Assembly: GCA_964019335.1 (NCBI GenBank)
Contig: OZ025706.1
Coordinates: 248,001 to 312,000 of the forward strand
Origin: Diplonema japonicum
Taxonomy: Eukaryota > Euglenozoa > Diplonemea > Diplonemida > Diplonemidae
Length of the DNA: 64,000 bases
Direction of reading: 5' to 3'
This document shows, in pieces, positions 43,833-53,141 of the stretch (position 1 is its first letter; each line of letters starts with the position of its first letter). Both the position numbers and the translations under genes were made by a program. The notes below the pieces were generated by a model. It was not told the origin of the DNA. It did not search any database and saw nothing but the letters and a program-made list of their open reading frames with translations.

Positions 43833-43835
43833 CTG
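43833..43835 (-). promoter_or_regulatory. Candidate trans-splice acceptor, Pro-rich protein gene
   Basis: Sense TCTCAG lies six bases upstream of the ATG at 43826, with a T-rich stretch a little further upstream. Such a short distance leaves almost no 5' UTR, as expected if a spliced leader supplies it. Confidence 0.35.
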
Positions 43836-44021
43836 AGATTACATGGAAACAACTTTTCAGAAAAAATCAATTTCAATGAAGTACAAAAGATTTAAAAGAG
43901 GGGGGGGGGGGTATCTATTTTTTCCCCTTGCTTTGTTTATGACAATAATAGTATTTTAACACCAAGACAAAAAAAAAAGTGTTTACAAAAAAAAAAAAAA
44001 AAAGAAAGAAATGAAAACAAT

Positions 44022-45884
44022 CTACATTGGATCAGGTTGGAACACCATCTCGCTGTCGGGGCTGTCGTGCTGGGTCAGAAGCGCGGCAAGCGACACCTCC
44101 GGTTGGAAATCAGTATCATCTTCGAAGACAGGCCTGGGAGAGCATTCATAGCTAGGGATGATGCCGATGTCGGAGATGATGGCATCGTCTGTGCGGAGTA
44201 TAGAGAGAGGGCGAAAGGATGCGGGTTCAGGGGTTACCTCGGGGGGCGGTGCCACCACTGCCGGTGGTGTCAGCTGCACCAACAGCAACCTCACAACATC
44301 GAAACAGCCAGAGTGCGCTCCACTGCTGACCTCCACCCGAAGCCGTTGCGCTTCAGTGCACAGATTCAGCGTCAGCTCGGTCGTCTCCAACATGACAACA
44401 GCAACGCCCTTCTCGTATTCCAAAACCCCTTCCTCATCCTCGCTTTTAAACCTCCCCTCCTCTATCTTAAACTTAAACAGTGGGTCGTCCGAACCCCACA
44501 CACCCTCGTATCGTTCCTTCTCCTCCTCTGTAACGATGTCGTCCTCTTCAATGACAGCTTCTAACTCAATCGCTTCGAAGTGATGAGGGGGTTCCTGCAG
44601 CACAGGTGTCATCCTCACCAACGGGTTGTTTGGAGGGCTGTCTACGACCGACTGTGTTGACAGAGACGTGGGTGCTCTTCTGGGTATGGATATTGAAACG
44701 TGTTCTGGGCGGAGCAATGTGGGCTCTCTTGCTGGGGATGGGGTGGCTTTATGCGACTCTGCGTGGATAGAGATGAACTCTTGTTTGGTAACCATGAGAG
44801 GTGAAAGGCTGTGCTGGACTCCTTTGTCAGCGACTTCGAAGTACGAGGAGGTAACCGACTCGTTGGCTTCCGTCGCCGTCTCTGTGGCCATGTGCTCGCG
44901 TCCGTCCATCCTACCGATGGATAAAGTATGCTTCAGGCTGGGAGGTAGGACGACAGGCGACCCAGGCGACACGATCGTGTTCTGTTTCACAGCCAGCTGT
45001 ACCGTTGGTGGTGACGGTGGTCCGAATGTCATTCCTGTTTGCATATGATGGCTTTTTTTCAACAACCCCGACATGGCCGTCGACTGCCCCAGCGGCGTTG
45101 CGTAGGTCGCCCACTTCGGCGGTGCTTCCTTCATGATGCATCTCCACTTCTCCGCAACCTTCGACTTCGCTTTCCGCATGGGGTCTAGTTCACATAGAAG
45201 CCCCCACAGAACGCTTAGAACCCCGCAGGCGGCAATGGTTGCACCCCTCGCTACGTCCATGTACAGCAACGGGGAGGCAAGGGATATGCTCCACAGAACA
45301 ATGATGCATCGCATGAGGTTTAAAGGGAGTTGTGAGTGTGTTGAGGTGTAGGATATTATAAGCTCTAGATCTTGTCTGAGTAGTGCTACAAGGCTGTGGA
45401 CAGCAGCATTCTGAGTGGGGTCGGCGAGGATAAGCCTCCTCGCCAAGATGGACAGAAGTGTTCCCACAGGGTCCTTCGAGGTTCTAAACCACTCTGCGTC
45501 TCCTTTGAAACCCGATCCACGAAGTTCACCAGGGGACGGCTGTACACCCTCTGCCACGGATTCCAAGACACATCTTAGTAAAGAATAGGTAAAGACAGAC
45601 GCTTCCCTTTCTTCGATGCTCGGGACGGTCGAGGCGAGGCAGTATAATTCCTGCGCCGAACCTGCAATTCTGAGCCCTGCATCGTGGAATTTAATCTTCA
45701 GGAGCAGCCTGCTTAAACACCTGAACAGTACTAAGCATATCACCGGCATCCCACAGACGCCCCACACCACTGGGTTCGCTTCAAGCCGGACAGAGTTATT
45801 CCCAATGACAAAGAGCAAGGCCCCTAGACAGGACGTAAAGCATATTACTGTCAGTCGGCAGAAGGCCCCAGTTCTGGGGCACAT
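44022..45884 (-). CDS. Four-TM membrane protein, local family member 1, with long cytosolic tail
   Basis: Single exon, 620 residues. Two TM helices near the N-terminus (about 10-30 and 40-60), a conserved amphipathic region (FHDAGLRIAGSAQELYCL, SLVALLRQDLELI), then two more TM helices (about 190-235) ending in VLWGLLCELDPMRKA and KWRCIMKEAPP. The remaining 350 residues are a disordered acidic/Ser/Thr-rich tail. The membrane part aligns throughout with the 281-residue protein at 48529-49374, so the two are paralogues. No known family recognised; the layout of two helix pairs recalls bestrophin-like or DUF-type channels, but I see no diagnostic motif. Confidence 0.8.
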   Translation of the reverse strand: MCPRTGAFCRLTVICFTSCLGALLFVIGNNSVRLEANPVVWGVCGMPVICLVLFRCLSRLLLKIKFHDAGLRIAGSAQELYCLASTVPSIEEREASVFTYSLLRCVLESVAEGVQPSPGELRGSGFKGDAEWFRTSKDPVGTLLSILARRLILADPTQNAAVHSLVALLRQDLELIISYTSTHSQLPLNLMRCIIVLWSISLASPLLYMDVARGATIAACGVLSVLWGLLCELDPMRKAKSKVAEKWRCIMKEAPPKWATYATPLGQSTAMSGLLKKSHHMQTGMTFGPPSPPTVQLAVKQNTIVSPGSPVVLPPSLKHTLSIGRMDGREHMATETATEANESVTSSYFEVADKGVQHSLSPLMVTKQEFISIHAESHKATPSPAREPTLLRPEHVSISIPRRAPTSLSTQSVVDSPPNNPLVRMTPVLQEPPHHFEAIELEAVIEEDDIVTEEEKERYEGVWGSDDPLFKFKIEEGRFKSEDEEGVLEYEKGVAVVMLETTELTLNLCTEAQRLRVEVSSGAHSGCFDVVRLLLVQLTPPAVVAPPPEVTPEPASFRPLSILRTDDAIISDIGIIPSYECSPRPVFEDDTDFQPEVSLAALLTQHDSPDSEMVFQPDPM

Positions 45885-46337
45885 GTGTGAGTGTGTTTTC
45901 CCCCGTTCCTTTTTTTTTTTTTTCTTTTTCTTTTTTGATTTTTCTTTTTGTTGGAAATGAAATCTGAAAGTCGAAGCGCAAGAGGAACTGAGAGCGAGTT
46001 AGATTATTAATAAAGTATTTCTTTTTTCTTTTTCTTTTTTTTTTTCCATGGTGGGACGAAAACACTTGTTATTGTAAGTTATTATGAGGAATAGCGATGT
46101 GCGGTTTAAAAATAAATCTCTTTGAGTTTTCTTTTTTTTTCTTTTTTTTTTTTCTTTTCCTGCAATCGTTGCGCAAATGAAGAATAACTCGCCAAGTGCT
46201 TTTCTTTTTTTTCCCGTTAAAAAACATACATTCTCCTTGTGATTCGTTCCCCACCTTGTTTTTCATTCCCCCTCCTCCATTTTCTTATCTCCTTTCTCAT
46301 ATTTAGAAACTTCTAGAAAAATGATTCAGAGAAATAG

Positions 46338-47926
46338 ATATGGCATCGTTTCAAAAAACCCCCCCCAAAATGAGGCCAATTGACACTTTCAATATTTCTC
46401 TAAGTACTTTTTCCCAAAGAAAAAAAATTCTACAACTTTCCCGGCCCAGGTTAGGAAAGAAAACACCCCAGAAAATGGGAAAGTGAGTGTTACTAGTACC
46501 CAGAAAATTCAGTCCTAGGGGCAAAAATGGGTTTTTTCACTTTGCACAAATTCAGTAAAAGAGGGGGTGACAAAAATGGATGCTTTTAAACTTGCTGTTG
46601 AGTAGCTAGGGGTAAAAAAAAATGGTATTCGGACCGAGAAAGGGTAAATGGGAACACCACGGCGATCAGGACACTCGCCACAGAGGTTTTTGAGAAGCTC
46701 AGTGGCAACGACTGTGCTGCACTAGTTTGTGAAGTGGTGTGTAAAAGGGAACTTCTAGCGGCACTTCTGCTATCATTTTCTGGTTGATTTAGTAGCCAAC
46801 AAGACACCACACGGCGCCAATTGGTCAGAGGCATGAGGCTTGACCACATCACACATGATGAAATAAGGGCAGCTGGCCTTACTGTTGGAAAAGTCTTGTT
46901 CCACAGTAGCATGGGCACAGGAAAAAATAAAGAAAAAAATGGAGTGGATACTCTGGACTGACGGTGGGCGTCACTTTCGTGCAAAGGAATTTTGCTACTT
47001 TGTTCTTTGGTCTTCGTTATGTATATCCCGATCGGACGTTTTCCCTGTGGTTTCTGGGGAGAAACATGGCAAAAACAACAGGGGCAGCCACTTTGGTGTG
47101 CTCTCTCGTGTTTGGTTTTGGGTGCCTCGTTCTACAACAATTAAAACTGTGGAACAAATAGCTAACATCACCAATACGATACAGTGTGCCGTGCATGTAG
47201 TTACTGATGTCTTTGGCCCGTACAAAAAGAAAGTTCTTGAGTTTCCGGATTTTACAGGTGCATATGAGCTCAGGAGCACACCGGAGGGTGTTTTGCTACG
47301 TGTGCGTCCACGAGCTAGAAGGAACTAAAGTACATCATCAAAGAACTCGATGCAGACAGGGCAGAGAAAAGGCCCCCAGTCTATGAATCTTGTGATGAGT
47401 ATGAGGACGTTCCTGATAGCCTTCCCGGACTTGAAAAACGAGAAAGAATGGTAACCAAATTACGAAAATACTCGCCACCCCATGACAAGCCCAAAGCACA
47501 AGTACACCTATGAATGAGCCTCTTAAAACCCCCCCAAAATGCGGTAGAAGGCCTAACAGTATGAAAAAGAAACGAGGTCGCCCACTCAGCAGCAGCACAT
47601 CTCAGCCGCAGAAGACTAGGAAATGAAGGTTTCCACTTCCAACATCATTTCAGCCACCTTCTAGCAGTGAGTTTCGCTATTTCTTGCTATTGAAAGCATA
47701 ATCTCTGACTTTACCAAAACCACTAAAACCCGATTTTGACCCTAAGACTGAATTTTTCATAGGTCAAAATAGCACCCTTGAGCGATTTCTGACCCGGGTT
47801 CTTTCCTAATATGGGCCGGGAAATATGGAGAATTTTTTTTAAAGGGGGCGGCATGCCCAAAGATGCAACGAAAGTGTCAATTGGCCTCATTTTGGGGGGG
47901 GGGGGGGTTTTGAAATCGACCCATAT
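46338..47926. mobile_element. DNA transposon with about 125-bp imperfect terminal inverted repeats
   Basis: Long inverted repeats face each other. The outer arms start ATATGG (46338) and end CCATAT (47926). A 28-bp segment beginning CCCCAAAATGAGGCC (46363-46390) is perfectly inverted at 47870-47897. Inner arms CCCGGCCCA..TTAGGAAAGAA (46440-46461) are inverted at 47799-47819. The 1.3-kb interior is gene-like on the plus strand but broken. It sits between the two four-TM paralogues. Not obviously piggyBac: no TTAA at the ends, longer TIRs, different coding remnants. Target duplication not identified. Confidence 0.8.
46885..47514 (+). pseudogene. Transposase-like remnant inside the TIR element
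   Basis: Plus-strand coding remnant. 46885-47328 includes WTDGGRHFRAKEF, resembling the second-Asp region of DDE/RNase H-fold transposases, and SGEKHGKNNRGSHFG, a basic H-G-K motif seen near the catalytic core of some eukaryotic transposases. A second coding-like stretch in another frame covers about 47335-47514 (acidic, ending PPHDKPKAQVHL). Frame breaks suggest decay, or introns not resolved. The family is not determined. This and the piggyBac remnant are the only transposase-like coding I find. Confidence 0.5.
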
Positions 47927-47951
47927 GGAAAAAGTTTGGCACCCTTAAAGG

Positions 47952-47996
<45 letters not shown>

Positions 47997-48103
47997 TCTA
48001 GCTAGAAGGGAAGTTAGGTTACGCGTCACGAATTTTGGCAGCCGTTGCTAGTTGGTTTCATACTGGTTGTTGCATAAAATACACTAGAGGCGCATAAAAG
48101 TGT

Positions 48104-48106
<3 letters not shown>

Positions 48107-48142
<36 letters not shown>
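48107..48142. repeat. (TTTC)n microsatellite
   Basis: About nine to ten tandem TTTC units; polypyrimidine on the plus strand. Confidence 0.9.
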
Positions 48143-48143
<1 letters not shown>

Positions 48144-48365
48144 ATTGTCTCTGGAACAGCAATATTTCGGTCTTTTTGGCCGCATGAAGGTCCTCACCTT
48201 TTTTTTTCTCTTTTTTTTTCTCTCTCTCTGATTGAGCATGAGGCCTGTAAATCTTTTGTTTTCTTCCCCTTTCTGTTTTTTTTAAGATTTATTTCTCTCT
48301 CGGGAACAAACCATTTCTTTCTTTTTTTGTCCAACCTTAAGAGGAGAAGAAGAGATCAGGTTTAA

Positions 48366-48467
48366 GATTTGTTTGCGCGCACGAGCGGAATCTTACCTAA
48401 TAAAATAGCTCATTACGCTGCCATCAAACTAGTTTTTAGTCTCGACAATAATATTGCTAAAACAAAA
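48366..48467. repeat. Dispersed repeat family E, copy 2
   Basis: ATTTGTTTGCGCGCACGAGCGG, AAAATAGCTCATTACGCTG and CTAGTTTTTAGTC blocks in the same order as 28204-28300, followed by an A-rich run. About 60 bp from the 3' end of the four-TM family member 2 gene. Confidence 0.75.
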
Positions 48468-48528
48468 AAAGAAAAATAAATTAGACATTGTAAAATTTTT
48501 CGGGGGAAATAACCCCAGTCAACCCTTT

Positions 48529-49374
48529 TCAATTCTTTCTGTCTTCGCTGGCTGGTGCTTTTAACAGCCCCGTCGTCTCTTTGGGGAAGGCAGGAGGGAT
48601 GTCGCTAGCCACTGCCCTCCAGCGGTCCACCACCGCGAGGCGGGTAGCCTCAAGATAGTCGATCTCACACAGCAACGACCACAGAATAGAAGCGATTGCG
48701 ATAAAGATAACGGTGGTAGTTCGGTTTACTTGCATCCCACGCAGAGGGCACACCAGAGTTGAACACCAGCTCACAACAAGGAAGCGCCTGAAATCAGTGA
48801 AAGGGGTAAGGTAGGAAGTGTTGTTGGAGGCCAGAAGCTGGATGTCCTGCCTCAGAAGGGTGAGAATTCTGCTCGCAGACTCCCGCAAGGCAGGGTCTGC
48901 ACGGCCCACTTCCTTCTCGAGGATTGTGAGCAGTGTGGATGTAGGGTCCCTCGCACTGTTGAACCACTCCCGGTGCACACCTTTGTCAGTTCCGAAGAAT
49001 TCGACTATCGGCCGTGACTCTTGTTCTTCAGACAGAGTTTCGAATATGTAGCACAGAACGCTGTTCGTGAACTGCACCACACCCCCCTCCTCAGAGAAGC
49101 CTGACACAAGGCTCTGGAGACTCTGTGCAGAACCCGCTATCCTGTGCCCTGCCTCATAGTATCTCACCCTCATGGTGTTTCGCATCACCAGCGCTACGAC
49201 CAACAACACAAGCAGAGGGAACCCGAACAGTGAAACCCAGACGGTTGGCTGTGTGCCCATGTGGGCCCCCTTATCGATCAGCACCAATATGATGCTGATC
49301 AACACCGACACCCCGCTCATCCCCGCTACTGTCAGCATGGTGCTAAAGGGAAGCATGTCGAACTCAATGCGCAT
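48529..49374 (-). CDS. Four-TM membrane protein, local family member 2
   Basis: Single exon, 281 residues. TM helices at about 10-33, 44-66, 195-213 and 218-236. Conserved with the protein at 44022-45884: YYEAGHRIAGSAQSLQSL, a WFNSARDPTSTLLTIL segment, LLRQDIQLL and ILWSLLCEIDYLEATR, then DRWRA. It lacks the long C-terminal tail and stops soon after the shared Pro-rich (DIPPAFP) segment. The pair flanks the inverted-repeat transposon and probably arose by local duplication. Function unknown. Confidence 0.8.
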   Translation of the reverse strand: MRIEFDMLPFSTMLTVAGMSGVSVLISIILVLIDKGAHMGTQPTVWVSLFGFPLLVLLVVALVMRNTMRVRYYEAGHRIAGSAQSLQSLVSGFSEEGGVVQFTNSVLCYIFETLSEEQESRPIVEFFGTDKGVHREWFNSARDPTSTLLTILEKEVGRADPALRESASRILTLLRQDIQLLASNNTSYLTPFTDFRRFLVVSWCSTLVCPLRGMQVNRTTTVIFIAIASILWSLLCEIDYLEATRLAVVDRWRAVASDIPPAFPKETTGLLKAPASEDRKN

Positions 49375-49437
49375 GTTTACTGTGGAACCTAGCTATATAG
49401 AAGAAAAAAAAAAGAGGAAAATAAAAGGGAAATATCT

Positions 49438-51177
49438 CTATAGTACAACGGCTCTCGACACATCGTCCCACTCCTCTATGAACCCAGACCAGAAGCGGTC
49501 GGTGGGCGTCTTTGTTGCCGTGGCCTTCTTCAGTGGATCCCGCCACTGCTCTGTCGGCACAGTAGACCCTGAGTCTCGCCACATGCCTAGCTGCGTAGGT
49601 GTGAAGTACGACATGGCATGGTTAGGGGGTGCTGGTTTTTCAACAGGATAACCCTTGGATGGGTGCGCCATCGGCCAATACCCGGAACCCGCACCGGGCA
49701 TCGGGTTAACGTACATATGAGGCGGGTAGGGTTGCGGCGCCTGCTTCTTTTTCTTCGCTTTTTTCTTTTTCCGCTTCGGTTCTTTCTGCGCGGCGAAAAC
49801 GGCGGCGGTGACGGCAGCTGCAACGGCAGCATCGCAAGGGGTACAAGAAGGGGGCTTCTCGGGTGTTTCACCGTCGGAAGAAGGAGGAGCTGAGAGACGG
49901 CGGGGGTCGTATTCCGTCGATGCTACAGAAGGAGCACGGGCGGCTTCACCTGCCTCGGTGTAACAGACTCTACACACCCTTGCAGCACCGTACTGCCCGG
50001 GGACACGGAGGTAGTGGGAGGAGCACTTGTCGCACGCGTAGCACCCGCATTTTCTGCAGCAGAATTTCCTACGGTTCGCAAAAGACACGGTGCAGACCTG
50101 GCACGCTGGCGGGACGACGATGGCGTCCGTAGCATCATCAACGTCGAGCGACAAGGCAGCGAAGGCAGAGTTCTCCGAAAACCGTCCACTCCTCCGATCT
50201 GCATTTGATGTAGGCCGCGTGACATATAAAAAGGGCGATGAAGGGGGTGAAGCTTCTCGGATGCAAAACGTGTTGAAATTCATGGCACCGCAGCAGGACC
50301 AATGGTTGTGGGGTATGGTGGGCATGGGGTGGTCGCAGAGCACGCCTTCTACATCGCCCGGAATGGAACAGTCGTGTTCGGTGTTCGACCCCCGCCACTC
50401 CCCCGTGTGGCCGTTGATGGCCGGGCGTCCCGGCGTCGTGTTCCCAAACGTGCTTTTCCCGCCTTTTGTAACTTGTTGCGGGCCGTTCCCAAAAAGCGTT
50501 TTGTAGTAATCGCTCGGAGCTTGGCTTGGTTTTGAGGGAACATTAGAGGGCACGGGGCTTTTCCCCAAATCTTCCGGTTCGTCAATAGGATCAACAGCAA
50601 CAGTCTCCGGAATGGGATCATGCGTCTCAAAAAGATTTTCAAGCTCTCTAAATGTGCTGATGCGGGGCTTTTTGAGCGACTTCTGTCTGATTAAAAACGC
50701 GCTTCGAAAAATATCCTCATCAGGGGATACTTTTTTGATGTCGAAATCTTGTTTCGTGTGTTTCTTGCAAGCGGCGACGGCCTGTGCTAGGCGTTCTACG
50801 TCCAGTTTGTTCCCGTAGCCTGCTTTTCGTTGTGTTGCCTGTGCAAGGATGACGTCGTGTTCGTCAGGTATGCGAAGAAGCAACGCCTGCCCTTCCCCAG
50901 GCCCCATCAGCAGAGGGTCCCTAGGATTTTCTTGGAGCACTGCTTTGGTGACCTTTTCTAAATCGACCAACCGCTTGACGGTGAAGCTGCCTGCTTGGCA
51001 CAACACCAACGCCTTGCTGCTGAGCAGGACCGCCCTCTTCTGCCGCTTCCCCCTGGAGCTCACCTTGTCCAGTATCCTAACGAAATGGAGATTCGGTAGC
51101 TGGTTGTAGTTCGGTTGGATAGGTGCCTCTCCATAACCCTCTTCAGCTACCAACGATTTGTTGCCGAACAACCCCAT
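49438..51177 (-). CDS. FYVE-like zinc-finger protein with PH-like N-terminus
   Basis: 579 residues from the ATG at 51177, which follows a poly-A/Glu-coding leader that I exclude. Residues about 25-120 look like a PH-like domain (FVRILDKV, KRAVLLSSKALVLC, RLVDLEKV). A Cys/His segment near 300 (CDHPMPTIPHNHWSCCG) resembles half of a CHORD zinc module. A FYVE-type ring near 395-445 (CQVC, CCRKCGCYACDKC, RVCRVCYTE) has the full set of paired cysteines, but the basic R(R/K)HHCR motif is replaced by RKFCCRKCG and the WxxD is absent, so PI3P binding is uncertain. The C-terminus is Lys-rich then Pro-rich. Likely endosomal or membrane-associated scaffold. Confidence 0.75.
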   Translation of the reverse strand: MGLFGNKSLVAEEGYGEAPIQPNYNQLPNLHFVRILDKVSSRGKRQKRAVLLSSKALVLCQAGSFTVKRLVDLEKVTKAVLQENPRDPLLMGPGEGQALLLRIPDEHDVILAQATQRKAGYGNKLDVERLAQAVAACKKHTKQDFDIKKVSPDEDIFRSAFLIRQKSLKKPRISTFRELENLFETHDPIPETVAVDPIDEPEDLGKSPVPSNVPSKPSQAPSDYYKTLFGNGPQQVTKGGKSTFGNTTPGRPAINGHTGEWRGSNTEHDCSIPGDVEGVLCDHPMPTIPHNHWSCCGAMNFNTFCIREASPPSSPFLYVTRPTSNADRRSGRFSENSAFAALSLDVDDATDAIVVPPACQVCTVSFANRRKFCCRKCGCYACDKCSSHYLRVPGQYGAARVCRVCYTEAGEAARAPSVASTEYDPRRLSAPPSSDGETPEKPPSCTPCDAAVAAAVTAAVFAAQKEPKRKKKKAKKKKQAPQPYPPHMYVNPMPGAGSGYWPMAHPSKGYPVEKPAPPNHAMSYFTPTQLGMWRDSGSTVPTEQWRDPLKKATATKTPTDRFWSGFIEEWDDVSRAVVL

Positions 51178-51343
51178 TTCTTTTTTTTTCTTTTTTTTTT
51201 CCCGGGGGCTCCCCCCCTTCCCCCTACCTTTTTGTCCCCCTCTCACAACCACTAGGAAATAAGAAATCACTGAGAATAATACAAAAGAGAAAACCGGAAG
51301 GTTTTTTTTTTTTCTTTTTTTTTTCCCCTATTTATTTTGAACA

Positions 51344-52858
51344 TCACTGCAGTGCTGCAAGCGTTTTGAGTTTTTCTTCTTTCGTTCGTCTCATGTCGTT
51401 AACGTATTCCTTGGGGCACAGGTACCCATCGGCACGAGACAGAGTAGCCCCAATGGTTGTCATGTACACCCTGTAAAGGGACTCGGCACGCAGGGTGAGC
51501 GCGTGTATCTCAGCAGCGTTGGCATCGGCGCTGCCTTGCTTCCGCAGGATCGTGTCATGAAGAAGGGCATAGAAGGGCCGGAAGATCTCGTCGTACTGAG
51601 CGTTCACAGATGCCTTGAGGAAGTCGAGGTCGGTGTTTGCTTTGGAAAAGAACTTCTCAGCAGCGACAGTGATTTCCTCGGTTAAAAGTGAACACAGGGA
51701 GTAACATTCAGCTGCGGTAGAGAGAGACAACAGGTTGACACGCAGGAGCCGGCGTCTTTGTTGGTACTCTGAGTAGAGGGCTGTTTCCCAGCGTTCTCTC
51801 GAGGCTCGTTCCTTGCATTTTTTCAAACGCTCAGATACAAGTTGCTCCCTCTCCATGGCGAAGGTCTTAAGGAGTTTTTCCTGATGTTGGATTGCGTCCC
51901 AAGCAGCGTCGCTTTTCGACTTCAGCTGAAAAAGTTTCTTGTCGCACTCCAACATCCAGCTGTCATGCGCTTGTTTCAACCATACCGCCTCCTCGTTGGC
52001 GGCGGCGAGTACGTTGTTCAGCTGCTTCAAATCCCATTCAATCCTATCCTTCACGATGGCCTCCGTCAGCGTTGTCCGGGTTGCGTCCGCAGAACCTTGC
52101 GAGTGTGCGTTGTGGAATTCCTTCAGCTTTTTTCTGGAGACCCCTAGCTTCGCCGCGTCGATAGCTTGGTACTTCTCCACAACAGTGTCCAAGGCTTTCT
52201 GCAAACAAGCTGCTTGTTTTTCAACATGGATCATTGCCAAGGCCACGTCACCCTCTATCAGGGTTCTCCGTACATTCTCTCCTTCCTCTTCTGCGTCGAG
52301 TGAGAATTTCTTGCATTTCTCTTCCAAATTCGAGAGGAGCTCTTCTGAAGAAGGCGACATCGCGGCCTGAAGGAGCAGTTTTAGAGACGGGTTTACCAGA
52401 TCGCACAGATCGGATGAACGAAGGTTTGTCTTTTTGAGAAGCTTCTCGACACGCTCAAGGTATGTCTTCCCCTTGGATATGTCTCTGTAAATAGCTGCTC
52501 CGTTGGTACCAGCCACCTGCAGGGCGTTGAAGGCCTGTTGCAGAACTGTCCACATCTTGGTCTCTGGTGCATCGTCGCTGGTAAAGAGCTCTTCGTCCTT
52601 CACGGTCTGCCCGAAGAATCCTTCCTCTAGCTTGATGTCCCCCGCCTCCGCTTTGTACCTTAGCAACATGTCGTTTGCAGTGACAGTCGCCAACGCTACC
52701 TCTTGTCTGACCCTTTGGCACCCCGCCCATGCCTGTACCCTGCACAGGTACCTTTCCCCATCGATCAAAGCTTCCTCATTGCATTCTGGTTGCCATTCGA
52801 TCACAGTCAAGTTATTGGTATCTTTGGACGTGGCTAGCGGTGGAAGGGGTTTTGGCAT
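51344..52858 (-). CDS. Coiled-coil protein, probable paraflagellar-rod-domain family
   Basis: 504 residues from the ATG at 52858, after a poly-A leader. Almost entirely alpha-helical. The central and C-terminal parts resemble paraflagellar rod proteins: a QGSADATR helix like the QG-D-K/E-AT segment, and RERWETALYSEYQQRRRLLRVNLLSLSTAAECYSL, which parallels the RE-x-EY..(F)L..A..(R/H)(R/K)(Q)LLE..V.NCD.A segment of the flagellar rod domain. I split these quotes mentally: key residues are at about 365-400. PFR proteins build a lattice alongside the axoneme in Euglenozoa, which fits the proposed lineage. Length is slightly below the usual 580-600. The match is from memory of the family and needs a profile search; an ordinary coiled-coil protein is the alternative. 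Confidence 0.5.
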   Translation of the reverse strand: MPKPLPPLATSKDTNNLTVIEWQPECNEEALIDGERYLCRVQAWAGCQRVRQEVALATVTANDMLLRYKAEAGDIKLEEGFFGQTVKDEELFTSDDAPETKMWTVLQQAFNALQVAGTNGAAIYRDISKGKTYLERVEKLLKKTNLRSSDLCDLVNPSLKLLLQAAMSPSSEELLSNLEEKCKKFSLDAEEEGENVRRTLIEGDVALAMIHVEKQAACLQKALDTVVEKYQAIDAAKLGVSRKKLKEFHNAHSQGSADATRTTLTEAIVKDRIEWDLKQLNNVLAAANEEAVWLKQAHDSWMLECDKKLFQLKSKSDAAWDAIQHQEKLLKTFAMEREQLVSERLKKCKERASRERWETALYSEYQQRRRLLRVNLLSLSTAAECYSLCSLLTEEITVAAEKFFSKANTDLDFLKASVNAQYDEIFRPFYALLHDTILRKQGSADANAAEIHALTLRAESLYRVYMTTIGATLSRADGYLCPKEYVNDMRRTKEEKLKTLAALQ

Positions 52859-53141
52859 GTTTTTTTTTTTTTTTTTTTTTTTTTTCTTTCTTTCTTTTTT
52901 TCCTTGTATGATTTTTCTTCCCCACCCCTCAAAAGAAAAGAAAAGGAAAAAGAAGAAGAAGAAAAAAAACCTCCTGCTGCATTCCCCCCCCCAGCATTTT
53001 CTTGAAAAATAAGGCACACGGACAAATTCTGAGATAAGTACTACCAGTACTCTTGTTTGCTCTCACAGGGAAGCTGAGCAGTCTTGTTGAATACTAAAAG
53101 AGGTGAGGGGGACTGATCTGTAAAGACCAAGTGATGTCATC

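Noticed and set aside
44022-49374. Bestrophin identity for the four-TM pair
   Set aside because: The layout of two helix pairs is suggestive, but none of the bestrophin selectivity or gating motifs could be seen.
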